This document shows positions 50,179-63,169 of a stretch of DNA of 64,000 bases, piece after piece (positions within the stretch are counted from its first letter, which is position 1; every line of letters starts with the position of its first letter). The notes below the pieces were generated by a model. It had not been told where the DNA came from and searched no databases. It saw nothing but the letters and a program-made list of their open reading frames with translations. The stretch is from Stenotrophomonas sp. MMGLT7 (GTDB lineage: Bacteria; Pseudomonadota; Gammaproteobacteria; Xanthomonadales; Xanthomonadaceae). Made by a program: the position numbers and the translations under genes. The DNA lies in contig NZ_JAJOZS010000008.1 in assembly GCF_021168555.1 (NCBI RefSeq), positions 1-64,000 of the forward strand. Direction: 5' to 3'.

Positions 50179-50934
50179 TCAGCTGCGCAGGATGTTGCGC
50201 GCCAGATCGTTCAGCGCAGGCAGGTCGAGCACTTCCAGCTCGCGCCGGCTCACCTGCAGCAGCCCGTCGTCCTGGAACCTGCGCAGCACCCGGCTGATGG
50301 TCTCCGGCGTGAGCCGCAGGTAGTTGGCGATGTCCACGCGCGCCATGCCCAGGTGCAGCTGGCGCGGCGACAGCCCGCGGCGCTCGGCATGGCGCGAGAG
50401 CAGCACGATGAACGCCGCCAGCCGCTGCTCGGCGGCGTAGCAGCCCACCAGCAGGTGCGCCTTGGCGATGTGGCGGCTGAGCAGGTTGAGCACGTTGCGC
50501 TGCAGCTGCGGCACCTTCGCGCACATGCCGTTGAGCATCGTCAGCGGCAGCTGGCACAGCGCCACCGTCTCCAGCGCCACCGCGTGGCAGCCGTGGCGCT
50601 CGTCGTGGAAGGCGTCCAGCCCGATCGCCTCGCCCGGCAGCGCGAAGCCGAGCACCTGCTCGGTACCGCACGGCTCGACCACGAACAGCTTGACCGTGCC
50701 GGTGCGCACGATCGACAGCGAGGTCAGCGGATCGCCCTCGCGGAACAGGTACTGCCCGGGCCGGTAGGACCCGGTGTGCTCGACGCGGGCCTCCATGCGG
50801 CGCAAAGGTTCGGCCTCGCTCTCGGCCAGGCAGATGTCGCCGATGTCGCAGGCCATGCAGAAACGAAGGGCGGCAAGGTTGCCGTGTGGCGCCAGCGGCA
50901 ACGCACGGGAACGCGGCAGGGTGAAGTCGTTCAT
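50179..50934 (-). CDS. fnr: FNR-type oxygen-sensing transcription factor
   Basis: 251 residues. Cluster cysteines C26, C29 and C35 (Cx2Cx5C) and a fourth in VALCQLP match E. coli FNR C20, C23, C29 and C122. A CRP-type cyclic-nucleotide fold is followed by an HTH with ETISRVLRRFQ, the E-SR triplet that reads TTGAT. It activates genes when oxygen is low. Start MNDFTLP (50934); MIHV four codons earlier is also possible. Confidence 0.93.
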   Translation of the reverse strand: MNDFTLPRSRALPLAPHGNLAALRFCMACDIGDICLAESEAEPLRRMEARVEHTGSYRPGQYLFREGDPLTSLSIVRTGTVKLFVVEPCGTEQVLGFALPGEAIGLDAFHDERHGCHAVALETVALCQLPLTMLNGMCAKVPQLQRNVLNLLSRHIAKAHLLVGCYAAEQRLAAFIVLLSRHAERRGLSPRQLHLGMARVDIANYLRLTPETISRVLRRFQDDGLLQVSRRELEVLDLPALNDLARNILRS

Positions 50935-51118
50935 GACATGGATCATGGATTGAGGTGGGGATCCCAGCTTACGATGCAATCTCCCGGTACTGCCGCAAAA
51001 AAACGGCCTTGAGGCGGCATCTGCGACACAAAGTCGCATAGCACGACGATGCGATGGCACGTCGCGGGCCATCGCGCCGCGGTGGCGGCCGGCTTACGGC
51101 CTGCCGGGGTGCGACCTG

Positions 51119-53518
<2,400 letters not shown>

Positions 53519-54208
53519 TCATTTCTGTCCGAACAGGTGCCTGCGCTCCTCGTCGGACAGCGGCTTGCCGGCATTCGGATTGACCTGCTCCTTCAGCGCA
53601 TAGGCGCGCTGCGTGGCCGGGCGCGCGGCGATGGCATCGTGCCAGCGCCTGAGGTGCGGGAAGGCGGCGTAGTCCGGCTTCAGGTCGCCGTAGACCTCCA
53701 GCCACGGATAGCTGGCCATGTCGGCGATGCCGTATTCCTCGCCGGCCAGGTAGGCGTGCTGCGCCAGGCGCGTGTCGAGCACGCCGTGCAGCCGGCGCAC
53801 CTCGTTGCGGTAGCGGTCGATCGCGTAGGGGATCTTCTCCGGCGCGTAGACGGCGAAGTGGCCCATCTGCCCGCTCATCGGCCCCAGCCCGCCCATCTGC
53901 CAGAACAGCCATTCCAGGGCGGCGGTGCGGCCGCGCAGGTCGGCCGGCAGGAAGCGGCCGGTCTTCTCGGCCAGGTACAGCAGGATCGCGCCGGACTCGA
54001 ACACGCTCAGCGGCGCGCCGCCGTCGGCCGGGGCATGGTCGACGATGGCCGGCATCTTGTTGTTCGGCGAGATGGCGAGGAAGTCGGGCTTGAACTGGTC
54101 GCCGGCACCGATGTTCACCGGCAGCACGCGGTACTCCAGGCCGGCCTCCTCCAGCATCAGGGTGACCTTGTGGCCATTGGGGGTGGGCCAGTAGTGGAAA
54201 TCGATCAT
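53519..54208 (-). CDS. Glutathione S-transferase (YfcG-like)
   Basis: 229 residues. N-terminal thioredoxin fold (MIDFHYWPTPNGHKVTLMLE, NKMPAIVDH, VFESGAILLYL) and C-terminal helical domain (GEEYGIADMASYPW). The threonine/asparagine in TPNGHK is the YfcG-type site, which works as a disulfide-bond reductase with glutathione. ATG at 54208. Confidence 0.9.
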   Translation of the reverse strand: MIDFHYWPTPNGHKVTLMLEEAGLEYRVLPVNIGAGDQFKPDFLAISPNNKMPAIVDHAPADGGAPLSVFESGAILLYLAEKTGRFLPADLRGRTAALEWLFWQMGGLGPMSGQMGHFAVYAPEKIPYAIDRYRNEVRRLHGVLDTRLAQHAYLAGEEYGIADMASYPWLEVYGDLKPDYAAFPHLRRWHDAIAARPATQRAYALKEQVNPNAGKPLSDEERRHLFGQK

Positions 54209-54312
54209 CGCCGCGCTCCGGCTCGGGAAAGTCCCAAGTGTAGCCGCCGCACGCTTGGCACCGCCCCGCCCGGCGGCTAACCTGCGCCGTCCTCCCGCAA
54301 CGCAGCATCCCG

Positions 54313-54924
54313 ATGTCCGCACCCCACCCCGCCCGCCTGAATCCCGTCGCCGCCCTGATCTTCGCCTCGCGCTGGCTGCAGCTGCCGCTGTACCTGGGGC
54401 TGATCGTGGCCCAGTGCGTGTATGTGTTCCTGTTCGGCAAGGAACTGTGGCACCTGATCCACGAGGCGCCCGGCATGGGCGAGCAGCAGATCATGCTGAT
54501 CGTGCTGGGGCTGATCGACGTGGTGATGATCTCCAACCTGCTGGTGATGGTGATCGTCGGCGGCTACGAGACCTTCGTCTCGCGGCTGGGCCTGGAAGGC
54601 CACCCGGACCAGCCGGAGTGGCTCAGCCACGTCAACGCCAGCGTGCTCAAGGTGAAGCTGGCGATGGCGATCATCGGCATCTCCTCGATCCACCTGCTCA
54701 AGACCTTCATCGCCGCCGGCTCGCTGAACGGCCTGCCGCTGTGCGCGCCCGAGAACATGAACAAGGCCGCCACCCAGATCGGCGAGATGAGCTGCTCGGC
54801 GCTGACCTCCGATGGCGTGCTGTGGCAGACCATCATCCACTGCGTGTTCATCCTCTCCGCGCTCGGCATCGCCTGGACCGACCGGCTCATGTCCGGCGGC
54901 AAGGGCGCCGCCAAGGGCCACTGA
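54313..54924 (+). CDS. YqhA / TIGR00645 membrane protein
   Basis: 203 residues with four helices. SRWLQLPLYLGLIVAQ, VMISNLLVMVIVGGYETFVS and SSIHLLKTFI are the UPF0114 signatures. Predicted inner-membrane protein of unknown function. ATG at 54313. Confidence 0.88.
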   Translation: MSAPHPARLNPVAALIFASRWLQLPLYLGLIVAQCVYVFLFGKELWHLIHEAPGMGEQQIMLIVLGLIDVVMISNLLVMVIVGGYETFVSRLGLEGHPDQPEWLSHVNASVLKVKLAMAIIGISSIHLLKTFIAAGSLNGLPLCAPENMNKAATQIGEMSCSALTSDGVLWQTIIHCVFILSALGIAWTDRLMSGGKGAAKGH

Positions 54925-55072
54925 CACCCGCCCGGCGGCAGCGGCCGGCGTCGCGTGCGCCGATGCCGGGCCGGTGCTAGATTGCCCCGGCAAGCTTCAC
55001 CGGCCGTCGTGGGGACGTCGCCGGGATCCACGCATCCGCACCGGTCACCGCGTCGAATCAAGGGGAACACGC

Positions 55073-56077
55073 ATGTTGCAGTCGAAGAACCCGGGGAAAT
55101 GGCGCCTGCTCGCGCCGGCGCTGCTGCTCGCGCTGGGTGCCTGCTCCGGCAAGCAGGACGAACCCGCCGCCAAGCCCGCGGCCACCGCCGCGGCGCCGGC
55201 CGCCAGCGCGCCCGCGACACCGGCACCCGCCGCCGAGCCTGCCATCTCCACCAAGGTACAGGCGATGGGCACCGGGGAGCTGCGCGAGGCGGCCACGCAG
55301 GCGCTGCGCGACAACCGCATGTATGCCCCGGCCGGCGACAACGCCGTGGAGTACTACCTGGCGCTGCGCGACAAGCAGCCCGACGATGCCTCGGTGAAGA
55401 GCGCGCTGACCGACCTGATGCCCTACGCGCTGATCGCCGCCGAGCAGAACATCAACCGCGAGGACTTTCCCGAGGCCCAGCGCCTGATCGCGCTGATCGA
55501 GAAGGTCGACGCCGACGCCCCCGCGCTGCCGCGGCTGCGGCAGGGCGTCGGCAGCGGCAGGCAGGCCGTGGCCGACCGCACCCAGTCCGAGACCGAACGG
55601 CTCAGGAAGGCGGCCGACGACAAGGCCAGGCAGCTGGCCGAGCAGCAGCGGCAGGCGCAGCAGCAGGCCAGCGAGGCTCAGGCGGCGCAGCAGATCGCCG
55701 CGCAGCAGGAGGCCGCCCGCCAGGCCGCCGCGCGCCAGCAGGCCGAGCGCGCCGAAGCCGAGCGCCAGGCCGCCGCCCGCCGCGAGCAGGCCGCCCCGCG
55801 TCCGGCCGCGGTCGCCGCCCCGCCCACGCTCAGGCCGATCAGCACCCCGGCCCCGCGTTATCCGGCCGAGGCGCTGCGCTCGGGCACCTCCGGCGAGGTG
55901 CTGGTGGAGATCACCGTGGGCACCGATGGCTCGGTGACCAACGCCCGCGTGCTGCGGGCCACGCCGGCGCGCGTGTTCGACCGCGAGGCGCTGAACGCGG
56001 CCAAGCGCTGGCGCTTCGAGCCGGTGCCGGCGCCGGTCACCACCCGCCGCACGCTGGCGTTCAATCCCGGCAACTGA
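55073..56077 (+). CDS. Lipoprotein with C-terminal TonB-like domain
   Basis: 334 residues. Lipobox LALGAC at about residue 23, an Ala/Pro linker, a helical region (residues 60-170), an Ala/Gln/Arg-rich coiled coil (about 175-240, AEQQRQAQQQASEAQAAQQI) and a C-terminal TonB fold (PAPRYPAEALRSGTSGEVLV ... RATPARVFDREALNAAKRWR). TonB proteins normally have an N-terminal membrane helix; here a lipid anchor replaces it, so a different geometry is implied. ATG at 55073. Confidence 0.85.
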   Translation: MLQSKNPGKWRLLAPALLLALGACSGKQDEPAAKPAATAAAPAASAPATPAPAAEPAISTKVQAMGTGELREAATQALRDNRMYAPAGDNAVEYYLALRDKQPDDASVKSALTDLMPYALIAAEQNINREDFPEAQRLIALIEKVDADAPALPRLRQGVGSGRQAVADRTQSETERLRKAADDKARQLAEQQRQAQQQASEAQAAQQIAAQQEAARQAAARQQAERAEAERQAAARREQAAPRPAAVAAPPTLRPISTPAPRYPAEALRSGTSGEVLVEITVGTDGSVTNARVLRATPARVFDREALNAAKRWRFEPVPAPVTTRRTLAFNPGN

Positions 56078-56103
56078 TCCGCGATCGACCGCGAAGCCGG
56101 CGA

Positions 56104-56129
56104 ACAAGCCCGGAGCGATCCGGGCTTGT
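56104..56129. terminator. Bidirectional terminator between convergent genes
   Basis: ACAAGCCCGGA, GCGA, TCCGGGCTTGT: an 11-bp perfect stem with a 4-base loop between two convergent genes. A short T run follows on the + strand. Confidence 0.75.
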
Positions 56130-56160
56130 CCGTTTGCGCGACGGCTGCGACCGCGGCCGA

Positions 56161-57368
56161 TCAGCCGGAGATCGCCAGCTTCTCCTGCTTGTAGCGCCAG
56201 GTCGCGGCCAGCCACAGCAGCACCGCCAGGCCGAACGCGCAGGCCAGGTAGATGCCCCATTGCTGCGCCGTGGCCGCCTCGCCGCGGGTGACCTTCACCA
56301 GCATCTGGTTCTGCGCCAGGAACGGCACCGCGTACTGCCACAGCGCCTGGCTCTTCAGCGGATAGGCCATCAGCGCATAGCCGGGCACCATCGGCAGGAA
56401 GATCAGCCAGGTCATGTGGCTCTGCGCCTCCTTCATGCTCTTGGCCGCGGCCGACAGGAAGGTGATCAGCGCGGTGCCGATCAGCACCAGCGGCAGCAGC
56501 ACCACCAGCAGCTTGAGCATCGCCGGCGCGCTGACGTCGAGCATGCGCATCGTGCCGCCGACCAGCGTGGCGCTGAGCTTGAACGACAGCAGCGTCAAGG
56601 TCAGGTTGACCAGGCCCAGCGCGGCGGCGGCGAACATCTTGCCGCTGACGATCGCCCAGCGCGGCGCCGGCGTGGCCAGCAGCGGCTCCAGCGACTGCCG
56701 CTCGCGCTCGCCGGCGGTGGCGTCCATCGAGATGTGCGCGCCGCCGATGAAGGCCCACATGACCAGCAGCAGCGGCAGCAGCACCGACAGCAGCAGGCCG
56801 CGCTTGGCCTCGGGCGTGGCCAGGTCGCGGTCCTGCACGCCGACCGCGCCGACGATGCCCGGGTCGATGCCGCGCGCGAGCAGGCGCAGGGCGCCGGCCT
56901 GCTGTCCGTACAGGGCGAGCGCGCGCTTGACCCGGCCCACGACGAGTTCGGAGTTGCGGCTGGTCGAGTCGGCCACCACGGTGACGCCGGCCGGCTTGCC
57001 GGCACGCCAGTCGTCGGCGTAGGCCGGATCGATCACCAGCGCCACGTCCTCGCTCTGGTCGCGGATGGCCGCGTCGGCGGCGGCCGACTGCTCGGCCTCG
57101 CTGCCGCTGGCGGGCTTGGCGGCGATGCCCTGGCCGGCCAGCCAGGCGACCAGGTTGGGCGCGCGCTGCTGGCCGACGATGTGGATCTGCAGCGGCTTTT
57201 CCAGCTGGGTCTCGGCCCGCATCTGGCTGAGCTTGCCGATGCCGATCATCAGCAGCGGGAAGGTCAGCGGGCCGACCAGCAGGGTGAGCACCAGGGTGCG
57301 GCGGTCGCGCATGAAGTCGCGCAGTTCCTTGCGCAGCACGGTCAGCAGGTTGGAGAAGGGCGAGGCGT

Positions 57369-57372
<4 letters not shown>
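56161..57372 (-). CDS. ABC-2 permease, NatB-like
   Basis: 403 residues. One N-terminal helix, a periplasmic domain (about 60-180) and five to six C-terminal helices (from about 190, LLLSVLLPLLLVMWAFIGGA). Layout of NatB/YhaP sodium-export or CcmB-like ABC-2 permeases. ATG at 57372 overlaps the stop of the ATPase gene (ATGA). Confidence 0.87.
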
Positions 57373-58120
<748 letters not shown>

Positions 58121-58124
<4 letters not shown>

Positions 58125-59671
58125 GGGTTCCATCCGTTGTAGCTGGTGAAGGGCTGGGCGTAGGCGAGCGAGTCCAGGCACCTGGCGTCCAGCGCCTTGG
58201 CGTCGGTCTTCTCGACGAACTGGGCGAACAGCTTGGGCATGCAGCCGGCGCCGATGACGTTGTGGCCCTGGCCGCGCAGCACCAGCAGGCGGCCGTTGGG
58301 CAGCGTGGCGGCCACCTCCTCGCCGTAGTGCGGCGGCGTGACCGGGTCGTACTCGCCCTCCAGCACCAGCGCCGGCACCGGCGTGGCCAGCGGCCGGTGG
58401 AAGTCGTCCGGCACCTGCCCCCTGGGCCATACCTTGCACTGCGCGGCCATGAAGTCGGTCAGCATGTTGCCGAGCACGGTGCCGGCGTCGCTGGCCGAAG
58501 CGGCGATGCGGTCGCCATCCTCGCTGCACACCACCGAGAACTGCATGCCCACCGCCATCGCGTCCTCGAGCTGTCCGTACAGCATGTGGATCAGCGCGGT
58601 CAGCGACTCGTAGCGGCCCTGGTTGGCCTCGTGGATCAGCACCGGCAGCAGCGTGGCCACGGTCGGCATGTAGGCGTACATGCGCACCAGGCCGGCCACC
58701 TGCGATGCCTGCAGCCGGGTCTGCGCGAGCTCGCCGGTGGCCGCGTCGCGGTATCGCACCTGCGGCGGGTCGCGGCGCAGCGTCTGCAGCAGCGTGTCCA
58801 GTTCCCCGCGCGGGTCGCCGAGCTTCTCGCGGCAGGTTGCATCGCGCTGGCACTGGCCGAACTGCAGCGCCAGCGCATCGTCCAGGTTGCGGGCGAAGAT
58901 GTTGCCCAGAACCAGCGTGTTGGGCACCACCGAGTCGAGCACGATGCTGCGGGTGTGCTGCGGATGGCGCATGGCGTACTGCTGCGCCACCCGGGTGCCG
59001 TAGGACACGCCGACCAGGTTGATGGCGTCCACGCCGAGCGCGGTGCGCACCGCGTCCAGGTCGCGCACCGCCTCGGTGGTGGTGTACAGGCGCAGGTCGG
59101 CCTTCTTCGACAGCGTGTCGCGGCAGGTCTCGGTGAGCGCGAGGGTGGTGGCCAGGTCGTCCTCGTGCTCCAGCCCGCCGTCGGACACGGAACAGTTCAA
59201 CGGGTTGGACTTGCCGGTGCCGCGCTGGTCCACCAGCACCACGTGGCGGCGCTTGCGCAGCTCGGCGAAGGCCGGGTCCAGCTGCGGGTAGCTCTGCACC
59301 GCCGACTGCCCGGGGCCGCCGGCGAGGAAGAACACCGGGTCCTCGGCGGCGTTGCTCTCCTCCTTGGCGGGCAGCCAGGCGATGTTGAGCGCGATCGCGC
59401 GCCCCTTTGGCGCGGCCGCGTCCTCGGGCACCTGCAGCGTGGTGCACTGCGCCTCGATCGAGGCACCGGTCGGCACGGACAGCGCGCACGGCTCGAAGAC
59501 CAGCGAGCCGTAGCTGCGCCGGCTGACCGGCACCGCCGTGGCCGGCTTGGCCGGGCCGGCGGCGCGGCCGGTGTCGTCGTCGGCCGCGGGCCGATGCCGC
59601 TGCCACTGGTTCCAGCCCAGTGCGGCCACCACCACCACGATGGCCAGCAGGATCCTGTACTTACGCGGCAT
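58121..59671 (-). CDS. Membrane-anchored S33 alpha/beta hydrolase
   Basis: 516 residues: an N-terminal signal-anchor (ILLAIVVVVAALGW), oxyanion FFLAGGPGQSA, DQRGTGKSNPL, nucleophile GVSYGTRVA, aspartate in GEYDPVTPP and histidine in GQGHNVIG. TAP/proline-iminopeptidase-like. It lies between the XRE gene and the transporter. Confidence 0.88.
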
Positions 59672-59712
59672 GCAGGCGTACTCCTGCGATGGATGAAGGG
59701 TCGTGCATCGGT

Positions 59713-59910
59713 CTACTCCTCTGCGGGAATGAAGATCGCCTCGATCGGCTGGCCGAACAGCGCGCCGATGCGGAAGGCCAGCGGCAGGCTCGGGTCGTAC
59801 TTTCCGGTTTCCAGCGCGTTGATGGTCTGCCGCGACACCCCCAGGTGCTCGGCCAGTTCGCCCTGCGACCAGCCATGGGCTTCGCGCAGTTCGCGCATGC
59901 GATTTTTCAC
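59713..59910 (-). CDS. XRE regulator (YozG-like)
   Basis: 65 residues: MKNRMRELREAHGWSQGELA, then HLGVSRQTINALETGKY, a complete helix-turn-helix. GTG at 59910 overlaps the stop of the upstream membrane gene (GTGA). The YozG-type start (MKNR) supports the GTG. It likely represses its own operon at the paired palindromes near 60656-60717. Confidence 0.9.
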   Translation of the reverse strand: MKNRMRELREAHGWSQGELAEHLGVSRQTINALETGKYDPSLPLAFRIGALFGQPIEAIFIPAEE

Positions 59911-60491
59911 GCGTAGCGCCTGGCGATGAAGATCTTGGTGAAACCGTAGGTGGCGCACAGCGCCGGGAACACCCACAGCATCGCCACCACCGCCGGCACC
60001 GCGATCAGCCCGGCCGACTGCAGGAAGCCGGCGGCCATGTAGCCCCCGCCCACCAGGCCGGCGGCGATGGCCACCGATTCGAGCTCGATGCGCCGCTGCA
60101 GTTCGTCGCTGTCGCGCACGTAGCGCGCCATCGCCCGGATCACCAGCACCACCAGCAACGCCGGCAGCAGCGCGACGAGCAGCCGCAGCCAGCGCGCGTC
60201 GACCGCATCGAGCAGGTGCTTCCATACCATCATCACCACCACATAGGCGGCCATCGGCGGGAAGAAGTCGCGGTAGTAGCGCCGCGCCAGTGCCGGCGGG
60301 GCGCTGTCGCGCAGGCTGCCCGGCATCCACCACATCATCGCCGCGGCGATCAGCGCGCCGGTGCCGCAGCCGATCAGCAAGCCGGACCAGTAGTCGTCCA
60401 GCCGCCACAGCCAGCGCCCGCCCGCCCCGGCCAGCAACAGCGCCAGCCCCAGGCAGAGCGCGACGACCGCGCCGCGGCGGCAGCCGCTCAT
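59907..60491 (-). CDS. Membrane protein of the XRE operon
   Basis: 194 residues, four to five helices (about 8-22, 35-52, 80-98, 105-125, 150-175). Start MSGCRRGAVV (60491), overlapping the previous gene by 4 bases. Resembles the DUF membrane partner usually beside YozG-type regulators. Confidence 0.8.
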   Translation of the reverse strand: MSGCRRGAVVALCLGLALLLAGAGGRWLWRLDDYWSGLLIGCGTGALIAAAMMWWMPGSLRDSAPPALARRYYRDFFPPMAAYVVVMMVWKHLLDAVDARWLRLLVALLPALLVVLVIRAMARYVRDSDELQRRIELESVAIAAGLVGGGYMAAGFLQSAGLIAVPAVVAMLWVFPALCATYGFTKIFIARRYA

Positions 60492-60646
60492 CGCCAGCCC
60501 CGCTGCGGCGCAATGCCGGCAGCCAAGCCCAGCAACGCCAGCCCCACGCCCAGCATGGCCGGCTGGCGCGCGCCACAGCAGATCAGCACCAGTGCGCACG
60601 CCAGTACCGGGATCGCGGCCGGTCGGCCCCATGGACGAATGGTCAT
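60488..60646 (-). CDS. Small membrane protein, first gene of operon
   Basis: 52 residues with two helices (IPVLACALVLICCGA, MLGVGLALLGLAAGI). ATG at 60646 directly behind TAGGGGA. Begins the operon that ends with the ABC permease. Confidence 0.75.
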   Translation of the reverse strand: MTIRPWGRPAAIPVLACALVLICCGARQPAMLGVGLALLGLAAGIAPQRGWR

Positions 60647-60655
60647 TCCCCTACC

Positions 60656-60673
60656 TGTAAAGGCTGCTTGACA
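60656..60673 (-). promoter_or_regulatory. Operator-like palindrome 1
   Basis: TGTAAAG-GCTG-CTTGACA, 10 bases before the first gene of the XRE operon. Confidence 0.65.
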
Positions 60674-60699
60674 GCCAGCTTGGGCGAGGCCGTGCATGT

Positions 60700-60717
60700 T
60701 GTCAAGCGTCCTTTACA
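60700..60717 (-). promoter_or_regulatory. Operator-like palindrome 2
   Basis: TGTCAAG-CGTC-CTTTACA; same consensus as site 1, centre to centre 44 bp. Its reverse strand also holds a perfect -35 hexamer TTGACA. Confidence 0.65.
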
Positions 60718-61287
60718 GGCCGCCGATTCCCCAACAGTCGCATCCGTACCGGGATAGCAACGGTCTCCCTCCCAACTGACCGGACCGCCGGCGTGGCCGG
60801 TGAACGATGCGCCGAGCGCGAGCCAATGGCTCGCAAGCGCCCGTACTCGTCCCCCCGCTTCGCAAGGGAGGGGGCAACAGCGGGGCATTCTGCTTCACGA
60901 GGCGTCAGGGACTGAGACGCCGTTCCTGCCAGGCGTGAGCGACGAGAACCTATCCAGACCCGCAGGGCGCCGCCCATGGATGGGCGGCGTTTTCCGACCG
61001 AGCCAGGATGGCGAGTCGGAAAATGCCGATAGACCATCAGACGCAGGCTCGTGACCTTGCAGGGAAAGCGTTTTTCTTTGGTTCCGTTTCTTTTGGCGCT
61101 TTGCAAAAGGGTGAAACCGGCCGCGTCAGCGGGCGGAAGCCTTTGCTCCCATCGCCCGGAGACGACGACACCTCGCCGAGCCTTGAGAACTCGAACGAGT
61201 TGAATGCGAAGGCCGTGAGCAATCGGGTGCAGATACGAACGACCACGCACCGCGTACGGCCGGGGACCCGGATCCGCCCCCGCGCAG
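60718..61287. other. Intergenic region with dispersed repeat
   Basis: Contains CTTCGCAAGGGAGGGGGCAA (as at 45167) and copy B of the 190-bp element (60955-61146). No gene seen. Confidence 0.55.
60955..61146. repeat. Dispersed structured repeat, copy B
   Basis: Matches 45337-45530 over its whole length with scattered differences; the two hairpins and GCAGGGAAAGCGTTTTTCTT are conserved. Confidence 0.88.
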
Positions 61288-62037
61288 CTACTTGCTGCTG
61301 ACGTACTTCTCGCGGCGAATGTGCTGCATCGGCAACCCCACCTGCTTGAGCACCTCGAAGCAGGCATCGACCATGTCCGGGTTGCCGCACAGGTACGCCG
61401 TGTCGCCGGCCGGATCCGGGGCGAACTCGACCAGGTGCTGCTGCACGTAGCCCTGGCGCACGTCCGCATGCGGCTGCGCCGGCATCTCGCGCGAGAAGCA
61501 CGGCACGTAGCGGAAACCGGGGTGGCGCTCGGCGAAGCCGCGGAACTCGTCGCCGTACAGCAGCTCGGCCGGCGTGCGCGCACCCTGCAGCAGCACCACC
61601 TCGACGCCGCGCTCGGCCATCGCCCGCTGCAGCAGCGGCAGCATCGAACGGTACGGCGTCACCCCGGTCCCGGTGGCGACCAGCAGGTAGCGGCGGTTGC
61701 GGTCGCCCGGCTGCAGGCAGAAGCGGCCGTAGGGCCCGCTGGCGGTGACGTGGCCGCCGATCTCCAGTGCCTCGAACAGCGCCGTGGCCGCCCCGCCGGG
61801 CACGAAACTCACCGCGATCTCCACGTCCTCGCCCGCCGTCAGCGCGTGGTCGTGGATCGTCGCCAGCGAATAGCTGCGCTTGGTCGCGGTGCCATCGGCG
61901 TAGTGGAAGTGCAGCTGGATGAACTGGCCGGGCAGGAAGTCCAGCGGCAATCCATCGTCGCGCACGAAACGGTAATGGCCCACGGCCGGCGCCAGCATGC
62001 GGCGATCGACGAGCTTGAGTGGGAATTGAACGGGCAC
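61288..62037 (-). CDS. fpr: Ferredoxin-NADP reductase
   Basis: 249 residues. FAD site KRSYSLATI, flavin/phosphate ASGPYGRFCL, NADP loop VATGTGVTPYRSML and the C-terminal CGNPDMVDACFEVLKQVG. It transfers electrons between NADPH and ferredoxin/flavodoxin. GTG at 62037 chosen from the family N-terminus; no strong ribosome site. Confidence 0.88.
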   Translation of the reverse strand: MPVQFPLKLVDRRMLAPAVGHYRFVRDDGLPLDFLPGQFIQLHFHYADGTATKRSYSLATIHDHALTAGEDVEIAVSFVPGGAATALFEALEIGGHVTASGPYGRFCLQPGDRNRRYLLVATGTGVTPYRSMLPLLQRAMAERGVEVVLLQGARTPAELLYGDEFRGFAERHPGFRYVPCFSREMPAQPHADVRQGYVQQHLVEFAPDPAGDTAYLCGNPDMVDACFEVLKQVGLPMQHIRREKYVSSK

Positions 62038-62140
62038 TGTGGGGTGTCTGGAACGGTCTGTCGCCGGGCCAGGCCGGCTTGGGAACCTATAATAGCCGCC
62101 GTTTTCCACCCCTGTCGTCAATACGACGAGAAGACCCAAC

Positions 62141-63154
62141 TTGACTGCCGCAGCCGATTCCGCCCCGCCCGCCCTGCGCGCGCGCGACCTTCGCAAGCTC
62201 TACGACAACGGCGTGCAGGCCCTGCGCGGGGTGTCGCTGGACGTGGCGCCGGGCGATTTCTTCGCCCTGCTCGGGCCCAACGGCGCCGGCAAGTCCACCC
62301 TGATCGGCATCGTCAGCTCGCTGGTGAACCTGACCTCGGGCAGCGTGCAGGTGTTCGGCACCGACCTGGTGAAGCAGCGCAGCGCGGCGATGCGGCTGAT
62401 CGGGCTGGTGCCGCAGGAGATCAACTTCAACCTGTTCGAGAAGCCCTTCGACATCCTGGTCAACTACGCCGGCTTCTACGGCATGCCGCGTGCCGAGGCC
62501 GAGCGGCTGGCCGAGGTCGAGCTCAAGCGCGCGCACCTGTGGGACAAGGCGCAGATGATGAGCCGCACGCTGTCCGGCGGCATGAAGCGGCGGCTGATGA
62601 TCGCCCGGGCGATGATGACCCGCCCGCGCCTGCTGATCCTGGACGAGCCCACCGCCGGCGTGGACATCGAGATCCGCCGCGACATGTGGCGTGCGCTGCG
62701 CGAGATCAACGCCGCCGGCACCACCATCATCCTCACCACGCACTATCTGGAGGAAGCCGAGAGCCTGTGCCGCAACCTGGCCATCATCAACCACGGCCGG
62801 ATCGTCGAGCAGGGACCGATGCGCGAGTTGCTGGCCAAGCTCGACGTGGAGGGCTTCGTGTTCGACATCGACGGCGTCCTGCCGGCGCAGCTGCCGGCGA
62901 TCGAGGGCACCACGCTGGTGGCGCGCGATGCGCAGACGCTGGACCTGGACATGCCGCGGGCGATGGACCTCAACCGCGTGTTCGCCGCGCTCGACGGCGC
63001 CGGCATCCGCGTGCGCTCGATGCGTACCAAGAGCAACCGGCTGGAGGAGCTGTTCGTGCGGCTGACGGGGGAAGGCCGGGATGACCCGCCGTCCGGCGGT
63101 GGGAAGCCGGGACCGGGGATTCGGGATTCGCAAGAGCAGTCCGCCGCCAGCTGA
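62141..63154 (+). CDS. ABC transporter ATP-binding protein, YadG-like
   Basis: 337 residues, TTG start. Walker A GPNGAGKSTL, signature TLSGGMKRRLMIARA, Walker B LLILDEPTAGVD, H-loop TTHYLEEAE, then a 100-residue C-terminal extension typical of YadG. Partner of the next gene. Last 25 residues are low-complexity and probably dispensable. Confidence 0.9.
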   Translation: MTAAADSAPPALRARDLRKLYDNGVQALRGVSLDVAPGDFFALLGPNGAGKSTLIGIVSSLVNLTSGSVQVFGTDLVKQRSAAMRLIGLVPQEINFNLFEKPFDILVNYAGFYGMPRAEAERLAEVELKRAHLWDKAQMMSRTLSGGMKRRLMIARAMMTRPRLLILDEPTAGVDIEIRRDMWRALREINAAGTTIILTTHYLEEAESLCRNLAIINHGRIVEQGPMRELLAKLDVEGFVFDIDGVLPAQLPAIEGTTLVARDAQTLDLDMPRAMDLNRVFAALDGAGIRVRSMRTKSNRLEELFVRLTGEGRDDPPSGGGKPGPGIRDSQEQSAAS

Positions 63155-63169
63155 GCCCCTTCGACGACG

